From contig SCUS01000018.1 in the NCBI GenBank assembly GCA_004297725.1, positions 1-43,980 on the forward strand: 43,980 nt of DNA, written 5' to 3'. This DNA is from Myxococcaceae bacterium. Lineage in GTDB: Bacteria; Myxococcota_A; Polyangia; Polyangiales; Ga0077539. Positions 1 through 6,543 of this stretch are shown here, piece by piece; position 1 is the stretch's first letter; every line of letters begins with the position of its first letter. The notes beneath the pieces were generated by a model that was given only the letters and a program-made list of their open reading frames with translations, ran no database searches and was not told the origin of the DNA. The position numbers were made by a program, and so were the translations under genes.

Positions 1-111
1 GCCGCGGAGGGAGAGCCGGACGCGGTCAGCATCGTGGACTCCTTCCCGATCAAGCGGGACCTCAGTCTGCACCGCGAGAGCTCCCGCGCAATCGGGCGTC
101 ATCGAGAGTGA
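1..111 (+). pseudogene. 3' fragment of an unidentified ORF, cut by the window edge, ending at the IS21 boundary
   Basis: Frame 1 is open from the window edge to a TGA at 109-111 and has strong GC bias at third codon positions, so it looks coding. The visible peptide includes SIVDSFPIKRD. A short DSFP stretch near a strand end is seen in some DDE transposases (IS982-like), so a transposase remnant is possible, but this is weak. The stop codon lies exactly where the IS21-like element seems to begin, so the reading frame may have been truncated by that insertion rather than ending naturally. Confidence 0.3.
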
Positions 112-138
112 CGAAGACCCACCTCACCTCCCCGATGG

Positions 139-161
139 CGACAACTACATCGCCCCATCGC
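139..161 (+). repeat. left IS21 terminal inverted repeat copy
   Basis: Pairs with the complement of 2577-2599 at 19 of 23 positions. It overlaps one copy of the GACAACTAC unit (140-148) that recurs four times in the istB tail. These are probably transposase-binding sites, as multiple end repeats are typical of IS21 elements. Confidence 0.6.
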
Positions 162-218
162 GGTCGCGGCGGATCGACGGGGTAGCGCGGCGGCCTCGCA
201 TGGGGCGAGAGCCGGCGC

Positions 219-1727
219 GTGAGACCTGCGACCGACCACCAGGTGAGGATGCTGATGGAAGAGATGACCAAGCACGGCGCGGTGGGTCTGGCCGCGCTCA
301 AGGCGGGCATGGATCGCAAGACCGCCCGCAAGTACATCGTGGCGGGCACGCTGCCCTCCGAGATGCGCGCCCCGCGCGATTGGCGGACCCGCGAGGACCC
401 CTTCGCCGAGCACCGCGACGAGGTCCGTGCGCTCTTGCGCGAGACGCCCGGCCTGGAGGCCAAGACCGTCTTCGAGCTGCTCGCCCTCAAGTACCCCGAC
501 CGCTACGCGCCGGGCCAGCTGCGCACCCTCCAGCGGCAGGTGCGCGCGTGGCGCGCCGCCGAAGGCGCCGAGCGCGACGTCGTGCTCGCGCAGCGACACC
601 GGCCGGGCGAGGCCGCGCAGACCGACTTCACCAGCACCGGCGAGCTCGCCATCACGCTCGCCGGCGAGGCCTTCGCCCACCTGCTCTGCGTGGTCGTGCT
701 GCCCTTCTCCAACTGGCTCTGGGCCACGGTCTGTCGCTCGGAGTCCATGGCGGCGATCCGCCGCGGCGTGCAGCGGGCGTTGTTCCAGCTGGGGCGCGTC
801 CCGCAGTTCCACCAGACCGACCACTCCACCGCGGCCACCCACCGCATCCCCGAGGGCAAGGCCGCCGAGGGCGAGAGCGGCCGCTGGCGCTTCAACGACG
901 ACTACCTCGCGATCATGCGCCACTTCGGGCTCACGCCGCGCACCACCGAGGTCGGCGCCAAGGAGCAGAATGGCGACGTCGAGGCGGGCAATGGCGCCCA
1001 CAAGCGGCGCATCGAGCAGGCGCTGCTGGTGCGGGGCAGCCGCGACTTCGCCAGCCTCGAGGCCTACCAGCTCTTCCTCGACGGCATCGCGCGCAAGGCC
1101 AACGCCGGGCGCGGCCCGCGCGTGGCCCAGGAGCTGGCCGCGATGCGCGTGCTGGACGTGCGGGCGCTGCCGGAGTTCCGCGAGGAGGTCGCGCAGGTCA
1201 GCGAGTGGAGCACCATCCGCGTCAAGGACTGCGCCTACTCGGTGCCCTCGCGGCTGATGGGCGAGGTGCTCCAGGTGCGCCTCTACGAGGACCGCCTGGA
1301 GGCCTTCTACCGCGGCACCTTGCAGCTCGCCTGCGAGCGGGTCGTCGGGCGCAACGGGCGCCGCATCGACTACCGCCACGTGATCTGGTCGCTGGTGCGC
1401 AAGCCCGGCGGCTTCGCCCGCTACGTCTACCGCGAGGAGATGTTCCCGACGCTCGCCTTCCGGCGGGCCTACGACGCGCTCCAGGCGCGCCTGCCGGGCC
1501 TCGCGGGGGACGTCGAGTACCTGCGCATCCTGCACCTGGCGGCGAGCACGCTGGAGGCCGACGTGGAGGCGGCGCTGGGGCTCCTGCTGGCCGAGAGCGG
1601 TCCGCTGACGAGCGAGCGGGTCAAGGCGCTGGTGGCGGGCGAGCGGCGGCCCACGGTGCCCGAGATGCCCGCACTGGTGGTGGACCTGCGCGAGTACGAC
1701 GCGCTGCTCGGGCGGGTGGGCACGTGA
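219..1727 (+). CDS. istA: IS21-family transposase IstA
   Basis: A 502-residue DDE transposase that carries out strand transfer of the IS21 element. The N-terminus (about 1-45) has a helix-turn-helix-like stretch (AALKAGMDRKTARKYI). The rve-type catalytic core follows, with D136 in QTDFTSTG, D201 in HQTDHSTA and E255 in EQNGDVEAGNG, which matches the DDE spacing of IstA. The C-terminal part (about 330-420) resembles the beta-rich domain of IS21 transposases. The start is a GTG at 219. The gene ends in a GTGA overlap with istB, as is usual for this family because the two products are co-translated. The length matches intact IstA proteins and no frameshift is seen. Confidence 0.93.
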   Translation: MRPATDHQVRMLMEEMTKHGAVGLAALKAGMDRKTARKYIVAGTLPSEMRAPRDWRTREDPFAEHRDEVRALLRETPGLEAKTVFELLALKYPDRYAPGQLRTLQRQVRAWRAAEGAERDVVLAQRHRPGEAAQTDFTSTGELAITLAGEAFAHLLCVVVLPFSNWLWATVCRSESMAAIRRGVQRALFQLGRVPQFHQTDHSTAATHRIPEGKAAEGESGRWRFNDDYLAIMRHFGLTPRTTEVGAKEQNGDVEAGNGAHKRRIEQALLVRGSRDFASLEAYQLFLDGIARKANAGRGPRVAQELAAMRVLDVRALPEFREEVAQVSEWSTIRVKDCAYSVPSRLMGEVLQVRLYEDRLEAFYRGTLQLACERVVGRNGRRIDYRHVIWSLVRKPGGFARYVYREEMFPTLAFRRAYDALQARLPGLAGDVEYLRILHLAASTLEADVEAALGLLLAESGPLTSERVKALVAGERRPTVPEMPALVVDLREYDALLGRVGT

Positions 1728-2593
1728 GCGCCGAGGGGACCACGGCGAGCGAGGAGACGCTCGCGATGATGCTGCGCGTGCTCAAGCTGCCCACGGTGGG
1801 CAAGCACGCCGAGGAGGTGGCCGCGCAGGCGGCGCGCGCGGGCTGGACCTTCGGGCAGTACCTGCGTCACCTGATGGGCTTGGAGCTGGAGGAGCGCCGC
1901 CGCCGACGCGTCGCGCGCAACCTCCACCACTCGGGCCTGCCGGGCGAGAAGACGCTCGGGACGTTGAACCGAAAGCGCCTCTCGGCGCCGGTGGCCAGGC
2001 AGCTGCCGACGCTGTGCGAGGGCGGCTTCGTCGAGCGCGGGGAGAACGTCCTGCTCTTCGGGCTGCCCGGCCGGGGCAAGACCCACGTGGCGTGCGCGAT
2101 CGGGCACGAGCTGGTGCGGCGCGGGCGGCGGGTGCTCTTCACGCCAACCTACGCGCTGGTGCAGCGGCTGCTGGGGGCCAAGCGGGAGCTGCGGTTGGAG
2201 AAGGAACTCGGCGTGCTCGACGGCTTCGACGCGGTGATCCTCGACGACATCGGGTACGTCCAGCAGAGCCGCGACGAGATGGAGGTGCTCTTCACGTTTC
2301 TGGCCGAGCGGTACGAGCGCAAGAGCGTGCTGATCACCAGCAATCTGGTCTTCAGCGAGTGGAATCGGATCTTCAAAGACCCGATGACCACGGCGGCCGC
2401 GATCGACCGGTTGGTGCATCACGCAGTCATCCTCGAGATGACCGGCGGGAGCCTGCGCGCCGAGCGGGCCGAGGAGACGCGGGCGACGACAACTACCGCG
2501 GCGACAACTACCCCAACGACAACTACTCCGACGACAACTACGACGGGCGAAGCGGAACGGCAGCAGGACGAGGCGAGCGTTGGGGAGATGTAA
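1724..2593 (+). CDS. istB: IS21-family helper ATPase IstB
   Basis: A 289-residue AAA+ ATPase of the DnaC/IstB type that assists IstA in target selection. Walker A is GLPGRGKT (113-120) and Walker B is VILDD (171-175). ITSNLVFSEW follows as the usual sensor-1 region. The start is the GTG at 1724, which overlaps the istA stop. The reading frame is open further upstream, but that part is antisense-like noise across istA. The last 40 or so residues are a low-complexity Thr-rich tail (TTTT/PTTTT) generated by four 15-bp DNA repeats, which suggests that end-binding sites of the element have been recruited into the coding sequence. The stop codon lies inside the right terminal repeat. Confidence 0.93.
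   Translation: MSAEGTTASEETLAMMLRVLKLPTVGKHAEEVAAQAARAGWTFGQYLRHLMGLELEERRRRRVARNLHHSGLPGEKTLGTLNRKRLSAPVARQLPTLCEGGFVERGENVLLFGLPGRGKTHVACAIGHELVRRGRRVLFTPTYALVQRLLGAKRELRLEKELGVLDGFDAVILDDIGYVQQSRDEMEVLFTFLAERYERKSVLITSNLVFSEWNRIFKDPMTTAAAIDRLVHHAVILEMTGGSLRAERAEETRATTTTAATTTPTTTTPTTTTTGEAERQQDEASVGEM
2482..2541 (+). repeat. 4 x 15-bp tandem repeats ending in GACAACTAC
   Basis: Four consecutive 15-bp units (2482-2496, 2497-2511, 2512-2526, 2527-2541) each end in CGACAACTAC or ACGACAACTAC. The same unit occurs once at the left end (134-148) in the same orientation. The repeats encode the Thr-rich tail of IstB. Likely transposase-binding repeats of the IS21 right end. Confidence 0.7.
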
Positions 2594-2599
2594 TCGTCG
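2577..2599 (-). repeat. right IS21 terminal inverted repeat copy
   Basis: The complement matches 139-161 at 19 of 23 positions. It contains the istB stop codon. Confidence 0.6.
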
Positions 2600-2625
2600 T
2601 TGATGGGGGAATGAGGTTGACGTCA

Positions 2626-2989
2626 GGCAAAGGCCCCGAACCTCGGGGTACTGCGCCTCGATCGCGGGGAGGTCCGGCAAGGCCGCCCGCAGCCCCCGGA
2701 GGGCCGCGGCGGTCACCCTGACGACGGGGAGCCCGGTGCGCGCGGAGACGGCCCGTAGCGCGGCGGAGACGGCCCGCCCGGCGCGCTCCGCGAGGGCGAG
2801 CGGCACGAACACCGTGGGGTGCGTCTGCAGGCAGAGGCGGGTGAGCGCGAGCCGCAGTCCGACACCGGCCGGGAGTTCGCCGAGGCCGCGGACCTCGTAC
2901 GCATCGACGACGGCGTAGCAGAGCGCGCGGCCGACGAGCGCGAGCGCGAGCACGCGTGGCTCTCGGCGCGTGGGGTGGGGTTCGAGCAT
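2626..2989 (-). pseudogene. RuvC-fold-like protein, 3' part lost to the IS21 insertion
   Basis: The first 120 or so codons of a leftward gene starting with ATG at 2989 remain; the rest is replaced by the IS21 element. The N-terminus (RVLALALV...YAVVDAYEV) has the beta-hairpin pattern of the first strands of RuvC/RNase H-fold proteins and resembles the product of the gene at 3852-4454 in the same operon, so the two look like paralogues. The usual Asp of strand 1 is not present, so nuclease activity is doubtful. It starts 12 nt after the preceding gene. Reading continues through the IS antisense strand, but that extension is an artefact. The RuvC assignment rests on pattern only. Confidence 0.5.
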
Positions 2990-3001
2990 AGAAGCGTGGA
3001 A

Positions 3002-3526
3002 TCATGAGTGAATCGAAGCGTCGTTCCGTCCCTGGCGTCTCCTCGCCGCCGCGGTGAAGTACGCGCCGCGTGACACCCTGATCCGTTCGCGCGGGAGCGC
3101 GAGCGTCTCGTCAAGGGCGGCCTTGATCACCTCCGGCGTGCATTGCACGACGAGGTGTTCGAGCGCCGGGAGATGGCCCTCGTCGCCGAGGACATCGGCA
3201 AGGAAGGTGGCGGTGACATGGCGCTCGTCGGGTCGCCCCTCCCCTCGGACCCCTTCCCCTCCGAACGCTCCGAGCGCTCGTTCCTTTTCTTCCTCGGGTA
3301 GCGTTTCGGGGAGCGATACGTCTCGTTCGGACTCCCCCTCTGTCGTCTCCCCCTCGTCGTCACTGCCAGCACTCGTGGGCGGGGACGCGAAGAGTAGCCC
3401 CGTGAGCGACTGGCGCAGGGGTTCTCGCGGGAGGTGAAGCGTCGCGGCGATGGCGACGAGAGGAACGCGGCGACGTCGGGAGCCCAGGTGGAGCGTGACC
3501 TCCAGATCCATGGGCTCGGGCGTCAT
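3002..3526 (-). CDS. hypothetical protein, helical C-terminal domain (mobile-element type)
   Basis: A 174-residue protein of unknown function. Residues 1-45 (MDLEVTLHLGSRRRRVPLVAIAATL as split segments) look like a small beta/helix DNA-binding-like region. Residues 50-105 are an acidic, low-complexity linker rich in E, D and S. The C-terminal 65 residues (from VTATFLADVLGD) are helical and end in a basic segment SRGAYFTAAARRRQG. The start at 3526 is chosen because ATGA overlaps the stop of the upstream gene. The frame is open further upstream, but that would run antisense-like through the neighbour. It is third in a leftward operon of four tightly packed genes, and the domain pattern suggests replication or partition proteins of plasmids and phages, without proof. 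Confidence 0.7.
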   Translation of the reverse strand: MTPEPMDLEVTLHLGSRRRRVPLVAIAATLHLPREPLRQSLTGLLFASPPTSAGSDDEGETTEGESERDVSLPETLPEEEKERALGAFGGEGVRGEGRPDERHVTATFLADVLGDEGHLPALEHLVVQCTPEVIKAALDETLALPRERIRVSRGAYFTAAARRRQGRNDASIHS

Positions 3527-3855
3527 ACAGCGGGTTCGACCGGGGTGTTCGAGGGGGCCGAGCCGTCGCGCACCAACACGGGCCCGAGTTCGACGAGGAG
3601 GAGTGGCCGGCGGGTCGGTTCGACGAGCTTCACGAAGCCCGCGCGGACCAGCCGCCCGAGGACGTGCTCGACGAGGGGACCGGAGAGCGCGAGTTCGTCG
3701 GCGAGACGAACGTACGTGGTCCACACGTGTCCCGTCGTCGGACACGCGTGCAGTGCGAGGAGCAAGAGCGCCCGCGCGTCGACGGGCGGCAGGTCGTGGA
3801 CGGCGCGGGCGAGCGTGGTGCGACGAAGAGCCAGTACGGGTCGGAGAGAGGTCAT
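3523..3855 (-). CDS. small winged-helix protein
   Basis: A 110-residue protein. Residues 20-80 form a clear winged-helix pattern: a first helix ARALLLLALHACP, a turn, helix YVRLADELALS, recognition helix GPLVEHVLGRLVRAGFV, then a wing strand LLLVELGPVLV. It probably binds DNA, either as a regulator or as a replication-type protein. The start ATG at 3855 overlaps the stop of the upstream gene (ATGA), and its own stop overlaps the start of the downstream gene in the same way, so it is translationally coupled on both sides. No specific family is recognised. Confidence 0.75.
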   Translation of the reverse strand: MTSLRPVLALRRTTLARAVHDLPPVDARALLLLALHACPTTGHVWTTYVRLADELALSGPLVEHVLGRLVRAGFVKLVEPTRRPLLLVELGPVLVRDGSAPSNTPVEPAV

Positions 3856-4454
3856 ACGCGGGGGGTCGAGTGACGGAGTGAGGTGAGGAGGTTCGCGTGG
3901 AAGCGACCCATCATGAAGGCCGCGGGCCGAGCCAGGGCGGCGGCTGCCATGGGTGCTCGTTCGACGAGCTCCGCGATGGCGAGTGCCGTCGAGTGCCAGG
4001 CCGCTCGGTGGTACCAGGCGACCGCCTCGGTCTGTTCGAGGTGCGGCGCGAGTTCCGGGGTGAAGCCTTCCACGAGACGCGTCGCCAGGGTGTTCGGTCG
4101 GTCCCCGCGCGCGCCGCGAACGACGAGGGCCACGCCCAGGTGGACGCCGCGTACCACGAAGGGGAGCTGCAACGAGTCGAAGACGCGAGAGGCCTCCGTT
4201 CGCAAGGCTTGCGAGGCCCGGTCGTCGCGCCGCGAGACGCCGAGCACGGCGCGGGTCGGGGCGAACCGCCGGACGATCTGGGTGAGAAGGCGCCGCAGGG
4301 CGCGGGCCTTGTAGCGGACGCGATGGTGACTGACTCGGCGCATGCGGAAGCTTCGCGGGACGACCCCATAACCATCGACGACGACGTGGCCTGAGCAGCC
4401 GGGATGAAGGACGAGCGCGAGTACCCGAACAGAAGTGCCGGGAGAATCTTGCAT
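3852..4454 (-). CDS. RuvC-fold-like protein with degenerate active site
   Basis: A 200-residue protein, first gene of the leftward operon. The order of elements (strand VRVLALVLHPG, hairpin VVVDGYGVV, helix RALRRLLTQIVRRFAP, strand TRAVLGV, helix with ASQALRTEASRVFDSL, strand LPFVVRGV) follows the RuvC resolvase fold. The first catalytic Asp of the usual IDPG motif is His here (LHPG) and the later acidic residues are not obvious, so it may be a catalytically dead or modified relative. The truncated gene at 2626-2989 is a likely paralogue. The start at 4454 is the best in-frame ATG; no clear ribosome-binding site precedes it. Family assignment is by pattern only. Confidence 0.6.
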   Translation of the reverse strand: MQDSPGTSVRVLALVLHPGCSGHVVVDGYGVVPRSFRMRRVSHHRVRYKARALRRLLTQIVRRFAPTRAVLGVSRRDDRASQALRTEASRVFDSLQLPFVVRGVHLGVALVVRGARGDRPNTLATRLVEGFTPELAPHLEQTEAVAWYHRAAWHSTALAIAELVERAPMAAAALARPAAFMMGRFHANLLTSLRHSTPRV

Positions 4455-4649
4455 AGAAAAACAGAGTGCCTTGACGGAGCGATACGCGACTCGTAACGTC
4501 GTGGGTCGCCCGGGCGGGCACAAGAAGAACGAGACGAGCGCGCGGGGAAGCCTGATCGCGACCCGCACGACTCGGTTGTGAGTTAGAACTTCATTGTGTT
4601 CCGCATCGGGCGACCCGCGAAAGCCAACTCGATGCTGGAGAACGTGCCG

Positions 4650-4658
4650 TTATCCACA
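4650..4658 (+). promoter_or_regulatory. DnaA-box-like sequence TTATCCACA
   Basis: A perfect match to the DnaA consensus TTATNCACA. A second copy in the opposite orientation lies at 9000-9008 upstream of the second integrase module. A shared 11-bp core (4649-4659 and 8999-9009) is slightly longer than the box itself. Function as a real DnaA site is inferred only. Confidence 0.4.
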
Positions 4659-4668
4659 ACAAGATACC

Positions 4669-4710
4669 ATACACAAAAGGAGAGCCTGCGAGGTCTCTCC
4701 TTTTGTGTAT
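4669..4710. terminator. 16-bp perfect inverted repeat, bidirectional terminator-like
   Basis: Arms 4669-4684 and 4695-4710 are exact complements with a 10-nt loop. The outer arms carry AAAA on one side and TTTT on the other, as in bidirectional intrinsic terminators. It lies between two divergent transcription units, where no transcript needs ending, so it may instead insulate the mobile module or be a protein-binding site. Confidence 0.55.
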
Positions 4711-4842
4711 AAACGCGACCTGCGATCGCCTCCGGTTGGTCTTACCCTTCGGCTCTGACATGGCAACGTTGGAAGGTCCGCGTGTTGTGGACCCGCGCCG
4801 CTCCTGGCGCAGCCTCACTTCCATTTTCTTTTCCGCCCTCGT

Positions 4843-5139
4843 ATGATGCACGAACAGATCGTTCCGACGCATCAAACAGCGTCCGAGCAACCGGTTGGAC
4901 CTTCACAACCTGACTCTATGACTCAATACCCCGTACTCCCGGGTGATGCGACGTTCGTGTCACCCCGAGAGCTCGCGTGTCTCCTTCGCGTCTCGATCGA
5001 CTGCATCTACCGGCTTGTCGCGAAGCGCACGCTCCCCAGCTATCGACTCCTGCACAGGATCCTTTTCCGCCGAGGCGACGTCGAGCAATGGCTCGCCGCC
5101 CACCGGAACGACCCGCGCGACCCCGACCTATGGCGGTAA
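4843..5139 (+). CDS. excisionase-type helix-turn-helix protein
   Basis: A 98-residue protein with a MerR/HTH_17-type DNA-binding domain at about 35-90: FVSPRELACLLRVSIDCIYRLVAKRTLPSYRL followed (in two parts) by LFRRGDVEQWLAAH. This is the standard excisionase pattern. Small proteins of this type control excision directionality or repress the integrase. The start at 4843 is the first in-frame ATG; an internal ATG at 4918 would still keep the whole domain. Its last codons overlap the integrase start at 5130, so the two are probably co-translated. Confidence 0.85.
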   Translation: MMHEQIVPTHQTASEQPVGPSQPDSMTQYPVLPGDATFVSPRELACLLRVSIDCIYRLVAKRTLPSYRLLHRILFRRGDVEQWLAAHRNDPRDPDLWR

Positions 5140-6275
5140 CGAAGCTCAAGGGCTCGTGGTGGGTCGCCTTCATGTACAACGGCGAGCGGCTACGCAAACG
5201 CAGCCCGCTGAACACCAGGGCAGGTGCCGAGCAGTTCGAGGTCCATCTGCGTCAGCTCGTCTCCAAGCACGGGTCCGTCGGGGCGGCGCTCACCGCTCTC
5301 GAACCGAAGCCGAGCGAGCGTAAGGTCACCTTCGCCGACTACTCTGCCGAGTGGCTCGCGACGTACGTCCGCACCAACAACCGAGCCTCGGAGCGCCGAA
5401 CGAAGACCGGGGTCCTGCGCCAGCATCTCGTTCCGCAGATGGGCCACCTCCCGATCACTGAGGTACAGCGCCGTGACGTGGAAGAGTACAAGGCGGTGAA
5501 GCTCGAAGAGAAGCTCGCTCCGAAGACCATTAACAACCATCTGATGATCCTCGGAAAGTGCCTTCGCACCGCGCATGAAGACGGCCTGATCCAGGCCGTG
5601 CCGATCATCAAGTTCCTGAAGTCGGCGCCGCCGGACTTCGACTACCTCCTTCCGATCGAGAGCTATCAGCTCCTCCAAGCTGACGCCGAGCCGATGTGGA
5701 CGGAGATGGCGCGCCTTGCGCTACGCACGGGACTCCGCCGCGGGGAACTCATGGCCCTCGACTGGTCCGACATCAACCTCGCGCACTCCCGGCTCACCGT
5801 TCGACGATCCCTCGTGGAGGGCGTGCTCGAAACACCGAAGAACAATCAGATCCGTCACCTGCCGCTCACGCGCGACGTGATCGCGATGCTCGCACCGCGG
5901 GCGAAGAAGAACGGACTCGTCTTCCACCGTGCCAACGGACTCCCGCTCGGCAAGAGCGTGATGGGGGGCGCCATCCTCCGGCTCTGCCGTCGCGCGGGCC
6001 TGCGTGCGATCGGCTGGCATGTGCTCCGTCACACGTTCGCCTCGCAGCTCGCGATGGAGGGCGTGCCGATCCTTGTCATCAAGGATCTCATGGGGCACTC
6101 GACGATCCAGATGACGATGCGCTATGCGCACCTTTCTCCCTCCACGCTCGCGCAGGCGGTACCGTCCCTCCTACTCGCCGAGGCACGGGCGATCGCCAGC
6201 TCATGGCAGCCCGTTGCCAACCGGACCCTGGAACTCACGCCCGTGCAGGTCTCAGGCCCAACATCATCCGTTTGA
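5130..6275 (+). CDS. int: tyrosine recombinase / phage-type integrase
   Basis: A 381-residue site-specific recombinase. Residues 1-60 are an arm-type DNA-binding region (SWWVAFMYNGERLRKRS). Residues 67-155 form a SAM-like core-binding domain. The catalytic domain carries R203 (TGLRRGEL), K237 (ETPKN), H297 and R300 (HVLRH), H323 (MGHST) and nucleophile Y332 (MRYAH), so the active-site set is complete. The start at 5130 is chosen because it begins the arm-binding domain and overlaps the excisionase stop; the open frame upstream is antisense-like. A sequence like the 3' end of a tRNA lies just downstream at 6326-6350, which fits an attachment site beside the integrase gene of an integrated element. 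Confidence 0.92.
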   Translation: MAVTKLKGSWWVAFMYNGERLRKRSPLNTRAGAEQFEVHLRQLVSKHGSVGAALTALEPKPSERKVTFADYSAEWLATYVRTNNRASERRTKTGVLRQHLVPQMGHLPITEVQRRDVEEYKAVKLEEKLAPKTINNHLMILGKCLRTAHEDGLIQAVPIIKFLKSAPPDFDYLLPIESYQLLQADAEPMWTEMARLALRTGLRRGELMALDWSDINLAHSRLTVRRSLVEGVLETPKNNQIRHLPLTRDVIAMLAPRAKKNGLVFHRANGLPLGKSVMGGAILRLCRRAGLRAIGWHVLRHTFASQLAMEGVPILVIKDLMGHSTIQMTMRYAHLSPSTLAQAVPSLLLAEARAIASSWQPVANRTLELTPVQVSGPTSSV

Positions 6276-6298
6276 TTCTCCGCTCCACCAACAGAAAA

Positions 6299-6317
6299 GC
6301 GCCCCTCGTCGGGGCGC
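6299..6317 (+). terminator. terminator-like hairpin after the first integrase
   Basis: Seven-bp G+C arms (6299-6305 and 6311-6317) with a 5-nt loop, 23 nt after the integrase stop and preceded by AGAAAA. Only a weak pyrimidine run follows, so termination may be partial. Confidence 0.5.
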
Positions 6318-6325
6318 ATCTCTCT

Positions 6326-6350
6326 TGGTGGGACGGCTGGGGGTCGAACC
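6326..6350 (-). other. tRNA 3'-end-like sequence, candidate attachment site
   Basis: On the minus strand this reads GGTTCGACCCCC then AGCCGTCCCACCA, i.e. a T-loop-like GGTTCGA, an acceptor 3' strand CCGTCCC, a discriminator A and an encoded CCA. The complementary 5' acceptor GGGACGG and the rest of a cloverleaf are not found upstream, so this is not an intact tRNA. Integrases commonly use the 3' end of tRNA genes, and this copy lies 50 nt after an integrase gene, so it may be one att site whose partner is outside the window. Confidence 0.45.
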
Positions 6351-6501
6351 GCACCGGCCACTACCCGACCCCAGTCGATCCAACCCGACTTCTGGGCTCA
6401 GTTGAGCCCCATTCCAACCAGTCGACGACCCGGGTCAACCGCCCCGAACCGATCCAATCTTACTCTTCATTGCCAACCTGTTGCCAACCGATCTGCCGAA
6501 C

Positions 6502-6525
6502 AACTCCCGCCACACGGCGGGAGTT
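6502..6525. terminator. hairpin terminator after the lipoprotein gene
   Basis: Perfect 10-bp arms (6502-6511 and 6516-6525) around an ACAC tetraloop, starting 18 nt past the stop of the leftward lipoprotein gene. It can act in either direction, but position suggests it ends the leftward transcript. Confidence 0.6.
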
Positions 6526-6543
6526 TGCGTGTACCGCCGACAC

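Larger units (their letters stand above)
109..2625 (+). mobile_element. IS21-family insertion sequence (istA-istB), approximate ends
   Basis: The element carries a DDE transposase (istA) and its AAA+ helper (istB) in the canonical order with a 4-nt overlap. Related inverted sequences are found near each end (139-161 and the complement of 2577-2599, 19 of 23 bases identical). Outside these, TGACG at 109-113 mirrors CGTCA at 2621-2625, which I take as the approximate tips. No target-site duplication is visible next to these tips, so the exact ends are uncertain, or a deletion followed insertion. The right end cuts into a leftward gene whose start is at 2989. Both ORFs are full length, so the element may still be active. 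Confidence 0.75.
4455..4842. other. 388-bp divergent intergenic region with DnaA-box-like site and long hairpin
   Basis: No convincing gene is seen. It separates the leftward four-gene operon from the rightward excisionase/integrase pair. It holds a perfect TTATCCACA at 4650-4658 and a perfect 16-bp inverted repeat at 4669-4710. AT content is higher here than in the neighbouring genes. Confidence 0.7.

Noticed and set aside
99..1535. Minus-strand open frame opposite istA
   Set aside because: Antisense to a full DDE transposase; composition is noise-like.
109..2625. Target-site duplication of the IS21 element
   Set aside because: The bases beside the inferred tips (ending CGAGAG on the left, starting GGCAAAG on the right) do not form a convincing duplication.
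4591..4890. 99-codon minus-strand open frame across the hairpin region
   Set aside because: It runs through the perfect inverted repeat and has no codon bias, so it is unlikely to be a gene.
6326..6412. Intact tRNA gene on the minus strand
   Set aside because: The 3' end looks like a tRNA, but the 5' acceptor strand, D-arm and a paired T-stem are not present, so only a scar is called.
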